This document shows positions 1-11,302 of a stretch of 64,000 nt of DNA, piece by piece (within the stretch, counting starts at the first letter, position 1; each line of letters opens with the position of its first letter). The DNA comes from Cymbomonas tetramitiformis (taxonomy: Eukaryota; Chlorophyta; Pyramimonadophyceae; Pyramimonadales; Pyramimonadaceae), in the NCBI GenBank assembly GCA_001247695.2, contig LGRX02033412.1:1-64000 (forward strand), read 5' to 3'. Made by a program: the position numbers and the translations under genes. A model generated the notes under the pieces. The model searched no databases, was not told the DNA's origin, and saw only the letters and a list, made by a program, of their open reading frames with translations.

Positions 1-35
1 GGTATCGTGGTCAGGAACTCGCGTAGCATTACGTA

Positions 36-152
36 TCTCGTTCGATGAAAGCCACGTACGGTACCTGGTTCAACGAAAGCCACGTATCTGGTTCAACGAA
101 AGCCCTGTATCTAGTTCAATGAAAGCCCCGTATCTGGTTCAATGAAAGCCCC
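36..152. repeat. Short tandem repeat, about 24 bp, 5 degenerate copies
   Basis: The phrase GTTCAAYGAAAGCC, followed by CGTATCTG-like sequence, recurs about five times with a spacing near 24 bp. No gene is seen around it. Confidence 0.8.
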
Positions 153-570
153 GTAATCTTGCTTGCGCAAAAAAGTTGTTCCTAACACTTATTATATATG
201 TAGTCAACTGTACAAGGGAACCGTGGAAAGCAAGGGCAACGCACCTTTCATTTTTGATGGAGAATCTTTTACCCTGTCCTTTTTCTTGAATAGAGGACAA
301 TAAAATGCATACCATCAGTGTGTTCAACAGTACATCGATACCCGCCATTATCGCAAGAAAGGCACACCCTAGTGTACTTTTTCGGAGGCTTCCTCATGTT
401 TGCAAAACGAAAGTGAACAGATGGGTGGGGGGAAAATTTTAACGATTTATTAAAAATTTAAACGCAAAACTTTAGACGCATATGCATGTGTCACACACCT
501 ATTCCCCAAAAACAGATTGAAATTTCTATTCCCCATTTTGGAGTAATCTATTCCCGAATCATTATGCTAC

Positions 571-662
571 CCCGGGTATCTGTAGCATGCAACCAGGCAT
601 CTGTGGCATGCAACCAGGCATACGCAGCATGCAACCAGGCATCTGTATCATGCAACCACTCG
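571..662. repeat. 21-bp tandem repeat, 4 copies
   Basis: The unit TCTGTAGCATGCAACCAGGC recurs four times with small changes. Each copy carries a GCATGC core. Non-coding context. Confidence 0.8.
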
Positions 663-734
663 TCAGCGGCATGCAGCAGTCTCACAGCATACAGCCCAGC
701 TACTCAGCCTCCAGTGCAGGAGTGTCGGGGTAGC

Positions 735-1006
735 ACGAGAGGCGAGGTGTGGGGGTATGGGTTGGGGGATTTAGGGGTATATGGGTTTGGGGGTGTATGG
801 GGTTCCGTATAGGTTAAGGGTGTATGTGGGGTATGGGTTGGGGGATGTCAGGGGTATGGGTTGGGAGTGTGGGGGTATGGGTTGGGGGTTTCCGGGTTAT
901 GGGTTGGGGGTGTCGGGATATGGGTTGTGTGTGTGTGTGTGGGGGGGGGAGTGTAGGGGTATGTGTTGGGGGGTGTTGTGTAGGGGTATGGGTTGGGGGG
1001 CTCCCT
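735..1006 (+). repeat. G-rich minisatellite with (GGGTATGGGTTGGGGG)-like units
   Basis: About 270 bp of the plus strand is a degenerate array of GGGTATGGGTTGGGGG-like units, with a GTGTGTGT run and a stretch of nine G inside. The strand asymmetry is extreme and G-quadruplex formation is possible. Unit length varies, so this is not a simple telomere array. Open frames crossing it on both strands are by-products of the composition. Confidence 0.8.
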
Positions 1007-1865
1007 TGTAACGCGCATAATATTCGTCGCTAAAGAGTAGAGCGTGAGCTTGTTGATGTGGGTTTTTATATTGATTTGGCATTCTGATATATGAAACGAA
1101 CTCAGGTTTCCTCTTGAAGTCTTTATGTGGTTGTGTAAACGCGTTTGCAACATGAATCTCCGCAGCATCCTTTGACGTGCAGAGAAGACCCAGGCTTTCT
1201 TTTTTCGAAGCGGCCCGCATTTGAAATTTTTACTGGCCCACTTTCGGCCAGCCCGGCCAATCTTCAAATTTGCCCGCAATATTTTAATTCTAAGTATGGC
1301 AAGATCATAAAAATCGCACAATTTTAACGAAAATGTTCATAATCGGGACCCTTGAGAGACGGCTCGCATCCAACAATCGAGCGGCCCGCAACCGGCCCGG
1401 GCTGACTTCAAACGGCCCCGGGCCGGCCTCTCACGGTAAACCTTCTTCCCTGTTGACGTGTCGTCATCTCCACTAGCGCAACATGCGGTAGGCGTAGAAA
1501 GGAGGACACCCGCTGCGATACCAAGGGGCATGTAAGTGACATTATGAGAATCGGTTGACGTGGGGAAACGTAGCGTTTGACACTGCCTTGCGAGGTTAGA
1601 CATATTGAAAACATTTGAGGGTCGAAATATTTTAGTCGCTTTTGAAAATGCCAAAAAATTGACGGCTCTGGCCAAAGCCATAATATCCACACAGCCGCCA
1701 GATAGTCCGCGAACTTGTGTGACAACTGCAGCAGCCGCGTAACCTTCTTTGTTGTTTGTTGTTGCTGACCCTTTATACGGATCGTAACAATACGTGGTGC
1801 GCAACTGTAAAATCAGGCGCGCTCATACCGGGTGCGCGCTTGTACCACCATGCAACGTTCACGAC
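1007..1865. other. Non-coding stretch, no supported gene
   Basis: Open frames of up to 155 codons occur on the minus strand, but they have no recognisable domain and no splice-consistent neighbours. I see nothing else supportable here. Confidence 0.5.
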
Positions 1866-1896
1866 CAGTACAAGCGCGCCAGGCGCGCTTGTACTG
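1866..1896. repeat. Perfect 31-bp palindrome (15+1+15)
   Basis: The 15-base arm CAGTACAAGCGCGCC is followed by one A and then its exact reverse complement. Related half-units (GGCGCGCTTGTAC) lie on both sides, at about 1826-1842 and 1919-1932. It sits just outside the left end of the foldback element at 1948-2589. Confidence 0.85.
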
Positions 1897-1947
1897 TAAA
1901 TCGGCACGCATACGCGCGTGGCGCGCTTGTACCGTAACATATATATT

Positions 1948-2589
1948 TACGAGCTCCCTATCAAAAAAAATCGTGACACCACGTTGTTTTGCAATTTACG
2001 TGCCGCAAATCGCCGAATCAGGACCCGCGAGTATGACAGCTCGATTCCGCGCCTATCAAAATGTATATGGTGATATAGGTTGCAGCTCCGTCGACCGATT
2101 TCTCATCGAGATATCGATATTCACGCTCGCTACCCGAGATGAAAAACAGTGAAATCCGGTTAGAGTTCAGTGCTCGTATTCCATGCTCGCATTCCACAAT
2201 TTTCGATATATACATGATGAATCATGGCTCCCCACAGGTCATAAAGACATACGGTGTGGCCATACAACACATATATCATGTGCATTTGCATGTCGGCGTA
2301 GAAAACATGACACAATAGGTGCAATTCTCAAAAATATATATTTTTAGTGAATACAGTGTTGTTACTGAACTCTAACCGGATTTCACTGTTTTTCATCTCG
2401 GGTAGCGATTGGGAATATTGATATCTCGATGAGAAATCGGTCGACTGAGCTGCAACATATATCACCATATATATATTAATAGGCGTGGAATCGAACCGTC
2501 ATGCTCGCGGGTTCCGATTCGGCGATGTACTGCACGTAAATTGAGAAACAAAATGGTGTCACGTCTTTTTTTTTTGATAGGGAGCTCGT
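1948..2589. mobile_element. Foldback (MITE-like) element with about 230-bp inverted arms
   Basis: The left arm (about 1948-2175) begins ACGAGCTCCCTATC followed by a run of A. The right arm (about 2355-2589) is its diverged reverse complement and ends GATAGGGAGCTCGT. Shared blocks include TCTAACCGGATTTCACTG, the ATCTCGGGTAGCGA segment and TCTCATCGAGATATC. The central 180 bp is AT-rich and has no coding capacity. Long terminal inverted repeats with no gene fit a non-autonomous foldback transposon. I could not identify a clear target-site duplication. Confidence 0.75.
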
Positions 2590-4560
2590 ATGTGTTTTCA
2601 TAGATAACGCGCGCCGCAGGCGCGATTAAAAAAAAATCATTGATCAGGGATACCCTTTTGCTTGTGGTCGATATTTAGCCCCCCCCAGCCAATAGCTTGC
2701 AAAGAATTCACGTGATCGGACGAGATGCATTATGTTTCTTATGGCTCACAGCTCATTCTGCTCGAGCATGTACTTTTATGCTTTAGTCTTGCGAGCCACA
2801 TCGTGTGACCTGGCTAGCTTCTACAGTAGACATCTCACTTGAATTTCGGTAAAGTCTAGTAGCTAGGGTGGTGTACTATCACAAGCTGTGCACCTCAAAT
2901 GAGGTGGTATGCTGGAAATAACGCCCTGACTAGTTCGTACAGTCAGGTGTCGCATATTCTGTGTCTCATTTTCGGTGTACAGCCAAGGACCTAGACTCAG
3001 AATATATTCTGTTTATCTGAGTTTATAGCTAAATCCGTTGTTTCCCCGTCGGCATCAGCGCGGGTTCCCCTCTGCCTGTTGAGCTGTTTCCAGTAGGCGT
3101 CAAGGTTGCTTCGGCAGCTAAGGAAACGCCTTGTTTCTCCCCGAAGCTGAACAGAGTGATCACTCTGCTTGCGCTTGTCGAGCTTTCGACGCTGGCGGGG
3201 ATGCGAGTTCCCCGAGGGTAGCCTTGCCACACCGACAGTCGGGTTCGCATTTATTGCAGAGTATGCACCGGTCATTCACTGCATGAGTCGATGGCTCAAT
3301 ATCCACGTAGTAGACCAGATCCGTATCCCCCTCTCCGTTCGCTTCCGGACATGATTCTGTTGGCTACTCTGTTGCGCGACACCAGAGTCGAGAGTGAGAG
3401 TCGAAAGGGCGAGTCTCACTCAGTCTGTGTGGAGCCGTGCGATGACACGGCAAGTAGCCTTGTTGCCGTTTGGTCATGTGTCCGCGAGTCGTCAGAATTC
3501 TTTAAACCTTGTCGATGTGTCTCTTGTTGCGCGGCGGACAAATCGTGACGATCAATTATTTAATTAAATAATTTTGTTTGTTTGTTTTCAGTCGTCGATC
3601 CACACCGGCTGAATTAGTTACCGCGATTTTCGTGATTTTCTTTCTTTCTTTTAACATCAATACTGTAAGCACGGTATGTGTACGATAAGTCGATGACGAA
3701 ATTTGGGGATGGTGAAAATCGGCGAATGTGCACACCGTCGTTGATACAGATCTTTGATCCTTAGCGAATTCCGAATCGCAGGGCACATCCTGCGGATATG
3801 TAGAGCACTTTGTTCATTTAGGTGAGGGTATTGTATACGGTACATGCCCTAACGCAGAAGTTAGTCGTCTAACACACTAAAGGTTGCACCGCATTCGGAT
3901 GAAACAAATCGGCAGACAAATTTGTTTGGCTTCTAACATGCAAAGTACGTCGATGCGGTAAAACTGCTCCCATAATTCGGAGAATACGGCCAAAGTGGGT
4001 TGGCACGGGTTTGGCTTTGGTCCCTTATTCTGCGGACACGTGGTACGGTATAGTGTATGACGTCTGGTTTGACAACGCCTGCTCCGGTCATCATCACTCC
4101 GCCCATCAGGTTTAATGAACTACCTACTTGGACAACAGGACCAAGTTACGGGAGAGCCTATGAAATATCTGGAAAAGGACACTCATAAAGTTCGGATTGG
4201 AAATCGGACGATAGTCTGATTTCTAGGAGAATCTAGAACTTCCGCTTGGCCTGAAAATTTCCAATGGATACACATATGCACACCATGACAGATAAATACT
4301 CCGGTGTACAGAAGTTCAAAGTAATGCTTTTAGCACTACTGCACTGCATCTTCAAGCAATCGGTTGACAGTACCTAGTCACATAGTGAATTAATCAAGGC
4401 AATGAACGTCAGGAAATATTTTTTCGATCAGAAGCTCCGATAAGGAAGTATAAGCACATTAGTAGTTTTGATGGTGCACAGCAAAACAAAGTAATTCTCT
4501 TAGTTTGCAGCAGTCAGAGGGGTTCTCTGTTCGGATGCAGGACAAAGAATACTCCCTCTT
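2590..4560. other. Intergenic DNA, no supported gene
   Basis: Only short open frames with no recognisable product. The part nearest 4560 is probably 3' flanking DNA of the minus-strand eIF2-alpha gene. Confidence 0.5.
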
Positions 4561-4836
4561 CTTCTTTAAGCAAGAATGCCAGCAAAGTAAGTGTCCCGTT
4601 GGGTTCATGATTTAAATTACCACGTAATGCAGCTGCTATCAGAATTGGTCCCTCTGGCAAAGAAAAACAGAGAATCTCTTGGCATCTTAGTCACCATACT
4701 TCTTTAAGCAAGAATGCCAGCAAAGTAAGTGTCCCGTTGGGTTCATGATTTAAATTACCACGTAATGCAGCTGCTATCAGAATTGGTCCCTCTGGCAAAG
4801 AAAAACAGAGAATCTCTTGGCATCTTAGTCACCATA
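4561..4836. repeat. Exact 138-bp tandem duplication
   Basis: Positions 4561-4698 and 4699-4836 are the same sequence head to tail, with no difference that I can see. The duplication begins 85 bp beyond the eIF2-alpha stop codon, so it probably lies in the 3' untranslated region or just downstream. Perfect identity implies a very recent duplication, or an assembly artefact. Confidence 0.95.
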
Positions 4837-4921
4837 ATTTTCATTGGTCGAACTGCAAATAAAAGCAGTCGAGCTCTAAGGTCTTCACGATCTACTTCAA
4901 TTGCATGAGGATCCAGAGCCT

Positions 4922-7900
4922 TTACATCATAAGCAGAGGGGCAGCCTCGACGTCGATGTTACCCATAGATTCATCCTGTTCTCCATCGCTGTCATCACCA
5001 GCTGTCTCCTCATTGGCGCGAGCAAGCTCGTCCATCTTTTGTGCAAGTAGTCTGTCGTCCCTCTCACTCACCTGCATAATGAAAGCACAAGATTCAATAA
5101 GTCAGCAGTATGACAAGCCAACCTCTGTGCTGCATATGCAGGAGAAAAAGAGCATTTCAGGAGCGTTTGCTCTCACTCGAAACATATGAGATCTCCGGGC
5201 AAGAAAAGACTTTTCACACAACATACCGCACGGGGAGCCTCCTTGACCGTAAGCTTCCCTTTCTTTGCTAGTATGCTGGCGTCCATTCGCTTAATGCAAT
5301 CGTTCAACGTGGTAATACCTCCTTCCTGCAATATTTCAGTGGCAAGACAGAACACAGGATTCTAAGTGCCCAGGCTGGCGGAGCAAAGTAGGTGCTGAAA
5401 AGAGCATTGAGCGGACTCTGCCACACGTATCAAAACAAACTATCGGTTACAGTGATGCTGAATATACCGATCTTGCACGAAGAAGAACAATCCAGACTTC
5501 TACACCGCACAGGGTCAAAATTCTGCTGAGAATATATCTTGGGATCAGTAAAAGAAGTAAGCAAGTTCGCCAAAAGGCAATCTTCCTCGCCGTCAGGGAT
5601 TCTGCTGTGTAATTCGTCCGTCCGATGAGTGGGTTGCATTTCTATATGGGCAGTTTGCTGCGTCACACGAGAAAATGTGAGCGACTGCAGGGGCCTAGCT
5701 AAAGCAGCAGCGTACCTTGTCCAAAGTGGTGGTGGTCAGCACGTACAAAGGCGGTGCTACTAGTTTCACCTTTACGGGGCATTCTTCCGTCCCGCCCTGC
5801 TCCCCAGCTCTCATTGCTTCCTGCACAACTCCGCAAGGAAAGATCTAAGTTCGCACTGCCAGGCCAGAGAGTGGTACGCCCGCAGCAGCACAAGAGTGCA
5901 CTGCAGGGGGCGGGCAAACAAGACGGATCAACTTTGCAGCGCCAAGGTGATAGAGGCTCAGGGAGCCGCTGTCAGCTGGAGCACAGAGGAACGTGTCTCC
6001 AGGACGAACAAGTTCGCAAGAACAATGGTAGAAGCGAGGCACACAGCAAACTCAGAGCAGCAGGTGCGAACAACTATCGATTTCATAGGCTGATATTCAT
6101 CGTATGAGATTCGGGCACACCTGAATATGAAGGACACCATCGTACTGGAAACAAGTGAGCTCAATGTCACCACGAATTTTCAGAGGCTGAGGAGTCATAC
6201 GTCTCTGAACATTCTTTATAAGAGCCTCCTTGACCTGGTAGTGCAAACGATCACCACAAAAACCATGAGCTCACGCCGCACCCTCGCATGCAACTTGCAT
6301 GCAACGTGCACATACTTCCTGTAAGTTGCACCGGTTGCGATGACCTCCATAGGCCCAACGTTAGGGTATGCGCCAGGATACGGGAAAGAGGGCAAAGGAA
6401 GCCTACCTCCTTTGTCAGCACTGGAAGGGGCATCATTTTCGTGACCTCCTCGCCAGCTTCATTCACCTGCATAGCCAGCAACGAGTAAACTTTCAGGTAT
6501 GACACGAGGAGCCCTGGTGAAGGTAAAGCAGTGGGTACTCATATGCAGCCCGGAGGAAAGAGACGCTACCACAGAGGAGAAAAAAATACCAACAGACAAC
6601 AGAGTTGAGCATGCTGACCTCTTGTCGTTCTTCCATGAACTCGCCGTAAATTGTGTCAGGCTCGGACACCAGCAGCTTGAAGGCATCGAAAGCGTGGCCA
6701 CACTTCTTATAGCAAGGCCAGCCAAACTGTTCATAAAGATCCTGTACAGTTTCCGTCGAAAACACCGCCGCAAATCACGTTACGAGACTCTCAAGGTAGA
6801 GGTTCTGAGGGAAGGGAAAGGTTTCAGGGAAGGCTTGCAAAGAATTTTCGAAGTCGATCCTTCCTGTTACCACGCGTAAGCAGGTTTCGGAAAGAGGATA
6901 AGGTGTGACGCAATCAACTCTCCTTCCTCGAGAGCGGCCGTGACTAACTAAAAGAAGTCAGCGGAGAATACTCATCCGCGTAGTACTAAGGAGCCCTCCA
7001 AGCCAGGGACTAATACTCGGAATATCTACGAGTTCTGTGAAATCGGGGTCGCAATCTTTTGACTACAAATTCCGTGTAGCAGATCGCAACCCCCACGTCA
7101 CAGAACTCGTAAGCAGCCGAGTTTGCGGCAACTGCGCCAAGCTCAGGGCTTGACAGCGGCTAGAAGTAGCTCGAGATGTGACACTTACGTGGAGATCGGC
7201 AGAGGTAGTTTCGGCAACGTGGCGCATGATGGAGTGTACCTGAGACGAAAAGCAAAGTCAAAGCCTAACTTATCGCGGACGTATGCTCAACATCAGCGCC
7301 AGCATTGGCGACCGAGTACCCTGACGGGTATGCATGGAAAACCTCTTCCGCAACATTCGAACACCATGTGCTCGAACGGAAGTAAAAACATGAAGTGCGA
7401 TTATGCCAGCCACAGTGAAGAAAAACACAAGCCAAATGCACACCTTCGACACGAGTGAAGGCTTGCGGAGAACAGGAAGTGTAAACCCTTAGCATACTTC
7501 ACTAGGTGGAACTTACAGCCTTAGGTTGTGCAGGCCATCATATATGCAGCAGCCAGGATCGCCAGATAGGGGTGTTTTCACAATAGTTATTCGGGATAGA
7601 ACAGCCAACGCACCATCTTGGATTTGTTAAATTTTTCCTCGCAACGTGTGATATCCTCTGGAGATACACGCCTGCATATCCATATGATGACATAGTTCAC
7701 TTGATAAGGGAAAACATGGGCTTATCGCTCTGATGTTGTGGGCACTTCCTTCCGAGATCCTTCACATGGGTTGCACGCAGAGAGAGCAGATAAGCAACAC
7801 ATCAGCATTAATTAAAATTAAACCCCGAGCTCAAAGCTTTCAGCAAGGTCAAGAGTGTCAAAGTGTCATCAAATAAAGCTGTAAGTGTTTCACGTTACGG

Positions 7901-8554
7901 ATAAGAATGAGCGCAGACTGTAACTGTGCCTGTATCTTTGACCCTTGCCTAAACAAAGTGAGTGAAGTTCGCTCCAAGCGAATAAGACCCATAAAATATG
8001 TCTTCCTAAGAAATCAGGATTCGCACCTCTTGGACAAATCAATATATCCTTTCTCTTTATCAACACGCAGTACCATAACAGGCTCTTGTCTGCCAACCTG
8101 GGGTAACGATCTTAGCGAGGTCAAAGATCGATTCCGCTAAGGATACGTGTGGCCGCAAGCAAGATATTGGCTCATAGCAACTTGCGAAGCTAGCTATAGA
8201 CTAAAGGACACTTAGAAGTTAAAGCCACCTTAATGAGCTTGGAGATAGAGCGGATGCGGCGACGCGACAGCTCTGACAAAAGAATCATGCCTTCGATACC
8301 GTTGTACTCGAGAAGGCTTACATACGCGCCCATTTCAGCAATGCTTTTGACCTGAAAACGGGAAATGGGTTGAAGATCGTAAGCTCTGAACACACAATAG
8401 TTATTCCGAAAGAACACATAACAGCCGTCACAGGGCTACAAGCGTCGGGGAGCGAGCCAAGGCAGCACAGAGCAAAGCTCACCTGCACCATGACAACGTC
8501 ATCCACTTCGGGGAAACGCTGCTCGTACATACGACAGTCTCCTGCCCCCGGCAT
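4922..8554 (-). CDS. EIF2S1: Eukaryotic translation initiation factor 2 subunit alpha (eIF2-alpha), 11 exons
   Basis: This is the alpha subunit of the GTP-binding complex that brings initiator Met-tRNA to the 40S ribosome, and the target of stress kinases. Exons from 5' to 3': 8483-8554, 8229-8351, 8027-8097, 7614-7671, 7189-7239, 6619-6741, 6407-6466, 6121-6234, 5716-5820, 5227-5325, 4922-5071. All phases close and give 341 residues, the normal length for the family. An N-terminal S1 domain (about residues 16-90) contains [20 protein letters not shown] and the regulatory loop [13 protein letters not shown], whose Ser53 matches the classic phosphorylated serine. The helical middle has DLYEQFGWP and [20 protein letters not shown]. 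The alpha-beta domain has [19 protein letters not shown]. The acidic tail [19 protein letters not shown] is plant-like. The start is the ATG of [17 protein letters not shown], which matches the family N-terminus. Donors are mixed (GTGAGC, GTGGCT, GTGCGA, GTCAGC). Very likely functional. Confidence 0.97.
7028..7110. repeat. Small inverted repeat in an eIF2-alpha intron
   Basis: Arms of about 28 bases (ACGAGTTCTGTGA...GGGGTCGCAATC and its near reverse complement) flank a 27-base spacer inside the intron between exons 5 and 6. It could form a stem-loop and resembles a small MITE remnant. Confidence 0.7.
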
Positions 8555-8718
8555 TTTGGCCGATTTTAAACAGAGATATCCTTAAATGTATACTTTGAAA
8601 TTCTGTGCTAGACCTAGCTAAGCTTGATCAACTCTGGCTGAGACCGAAGGGATTGGAATAAAATGCAGGGTTATTGAAATGGCGGCAGCGGCATCGACAC
8701 AGGCACAGCTGAACAGCC

Positions 8719-8724
8719 ACACGA

Positions 8725-8762
<38 letters not shown>

Positions 8763-8776
8763 TCCGACAGCGACAG
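8719..8776. repeat. (GACAGC)n hexanucleotide repeat upstream of eIF2-alpha
   Basis: About nine units of ACAGCG/GACAGC lie 165-220 bp upstream of the eIF2-alpha start codon, reading TGTCGC on the gene's strand. A related (GTCGCT)n run lies near 47012-47038, upstream of the esterase gene. Confidence 0.85.
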
Positions 8777-11302
8777 GCGACATCGACATCAGAGTCGAGA
8801 GTGTCATCAGCAAGGCGCGATCTCTCATCTCAACATCGAACATTTCTCATCTCACCTCGATCTGACATCTTCATCTTACATCTAAGATCTATCGTAACAC
8901 GACTACCGTGACACGAGAGTCACGCTGTTAGTGAATTTTAGATCCCGCGCCGATCCCGCTCCTGTCGCCGCGCCGTGCGATCCCGCGGCCGTTGCTTTCC
9001 CCCCACGCCAGTTTCCCCCCCGTTTTTACAGATCGAGATGACCGGTTTGTGACACAAAAAAGCTTCAACAGCAACACTCACACACTGTGTCTGTGACACA
9101 CGCAGTTGAACAGTCGCAGAACGCGAACGTGTCACCGTATTTTATTGTTGCAGTCGAGACGTTGCGTTGACTCGAGAGATTTCAGATTATTTCAATCTCG
9201 AATCTGTTGTGTGTCACTTGTGTTCACTCTTGACTGTTGATGAGACTTGATGCTGATCCTGACGTCAAGATCTTGAGATTGACATATGCACATATCATGT
9301 CATGACGATGACAAGGCCTTCTGATAACCAGCACTTGTCGTCGCTGTCGGAAGTTGATAGTTCGGAACACTTTATTTCCCTTCGCTTGCATCTGGGCCAT
9401 TAATCGCTTTGCTTTATATCGCAAATTTTATGCATTAAAAAATTGAGATAAGAGGACACAATACTGAGCTGCTTGAAGCTATGTGTTGATGTGGACCATA
9501 GTTCTAAGCTGATAGCTTTGTCTCAGTTCTTCGATTTTAAAACCCCACTGCCAAGCTTCAAGCATGCAGGCGCTGGTACGCACAACCTGTTTGAACAATC
9601 CAGTGACGCACTCGTGAATTTTCAGATGATAAAAACGACTATAATTATATACTTTTGCCATCCAGTGGCTTTCTAAGACGTTTCGTACTGACGGAATGCG
9701 TTTTCGGGCAGGACGATCATCATGAGTACCCTGGGGAGAGTTACGCGGAGGGAGAAAGGTTCGTGACTTGAAATTTGCTAGCACTAGACCCAGCTCGGCT
9801 ACAAATTATAATGTTTGATGCATATCCTCACGCAAAGTACTTTTAGACTGCTCGACTGCTCGACTGGGTTTTCTATCTTCCCTCCAACCACTTGAGCGAG
9901 TCCTACTTACGTCCAGCAGCCACACTGCAGTCACTTGTTTCTTCCCAGTTTGCCTTGCACTGCAGTGATTATACAAGATGTAATTTTGTTTTCGAAATTC
10001 CTGACTTGACCGACGTGAACAAAAACAGCATATTGCATATTGTTAATACACAACAGTAGTTATGCTTCGTTACCTTCCCTACTTGAGAACGCATGCGAGC
10101 TTTCGTTAGAGTAAAATCTCTGCTTGGATTTCATCAGGGACTCTGACAACTTCGCGAATCCCGAAAACATAGCTGACTGTCAGGAGTATATCAATCAGGT
10201 GGATTTTCTTACCGTGCTAGTTTTCTTTTTGCCTCTTTGATTGAAAAAGTTGGACCCCTCGGTATGTGACAACCCTTTGCAAAAGCACTGCCTTAGCATT
10301 TTTCTCGCGATAAGCGCACGCGATCTTGTATGCAACATAACCCACGCGCCTGGGCGAAAAAAAACTCTTTTGGTTGTGCCACTGCCTCAAAACGTTCTGA
10401 AGTCGCGTCTCCCTAGCTCGTGTGCTGAAGGAGCGGGAGGTACTGTGACAGGCCCTCGCAACGCTGGGGGTACCCTATACGCTTGACCTGAAATCAAATG
10501 ATCCCTATGATACGGTCCTGCGCTCCTCATCCGCCCTTCTGTTGTTGCTTCCCTCTCCACTCCCCTCTTCCCGCATATCCTTTCCACGCGTTTACATTTC
10601 TCACGGATGGCTCCCTCTGATTGAAGCCTCTTTTTCGTATCCGAGACTTCCTCAAAAGAGTAAACGTCGCTAGGTTCGTTCCATGCTAAAGTTGTTTACT
10701 CGTTGGCCGGAAGCGAGAGCTTTTACAGCGTGGCATCGAAACTCGAGGTTGCGCCCTTGTTCTCTGCAGCCACAACACTACCAATATAGTGCACGACCCT
10801 GGTAGAAGTGGCTAAGAAGGCGTTTCTATACTGTTGTAATTTCAGGCAACCACTTGCAATTGTCTGTATGCTTTGGTACAACAGCGGTATAAAGACGTGG
10901 AATATAAAGAGATGACGACTGATCAGCAGGTGACACAAGTGATGCTCTTGAAGTACGCTGCCTCGCGACTTTGTGCTGATTCCTGCTTTTGACTGACAGC
11001 GTGGTGGTGTTGTATCCTTCAGGCCAAAATCCGAACTGACTTGTACACCTACGAGCTTCAGGTGGGACTTGCTGCTTGCGATGGGTCTAAGTGCCACCTT
11101 GACACCGTCCTTGAGTTTGTGTGCCGGCTGACACGCTGTGAGTTATTTGGTCTTTTCTTCAAAAGCGTACTGAGGTTGCTACTCAAAGTTTTTTTTCGAC
11201 CCATCACACTGGTGCTCGGTTTAAAGTTTTTTGCGACCTGTCATACTTGTTTTTGGTACCACCTTCGAGTATTGTTTGGTCGTCCGCTCGCTTTGTGCCA
11301 AC
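8777..11302. other. Divergent intergenic region between eIF2-alpha and the ADIP-like gene
   Basis: This region must hold the promoters and 5' leaders of both divergent genes. A GC-rich block near 8940-9010 and a GTGTCACA/GTGACAC-rich stretch at 9040-9220 stand out. Positions 11041-11140 can be read as a short coding-like stretch on the plus strand (YTYELQ...LDTVLEFVCRLTR) that might be an extra N-terminal exon of the next gene. I could not link it in phase. Confidence 0.45.

Noticed and set aside
735..1006. Telomeric or subtelomeric repeat
   Set aside because: Unit length and sequence are irregular and do not match a known telomere motif. Coding genes follow within a few kb, but that proves nothing about position.
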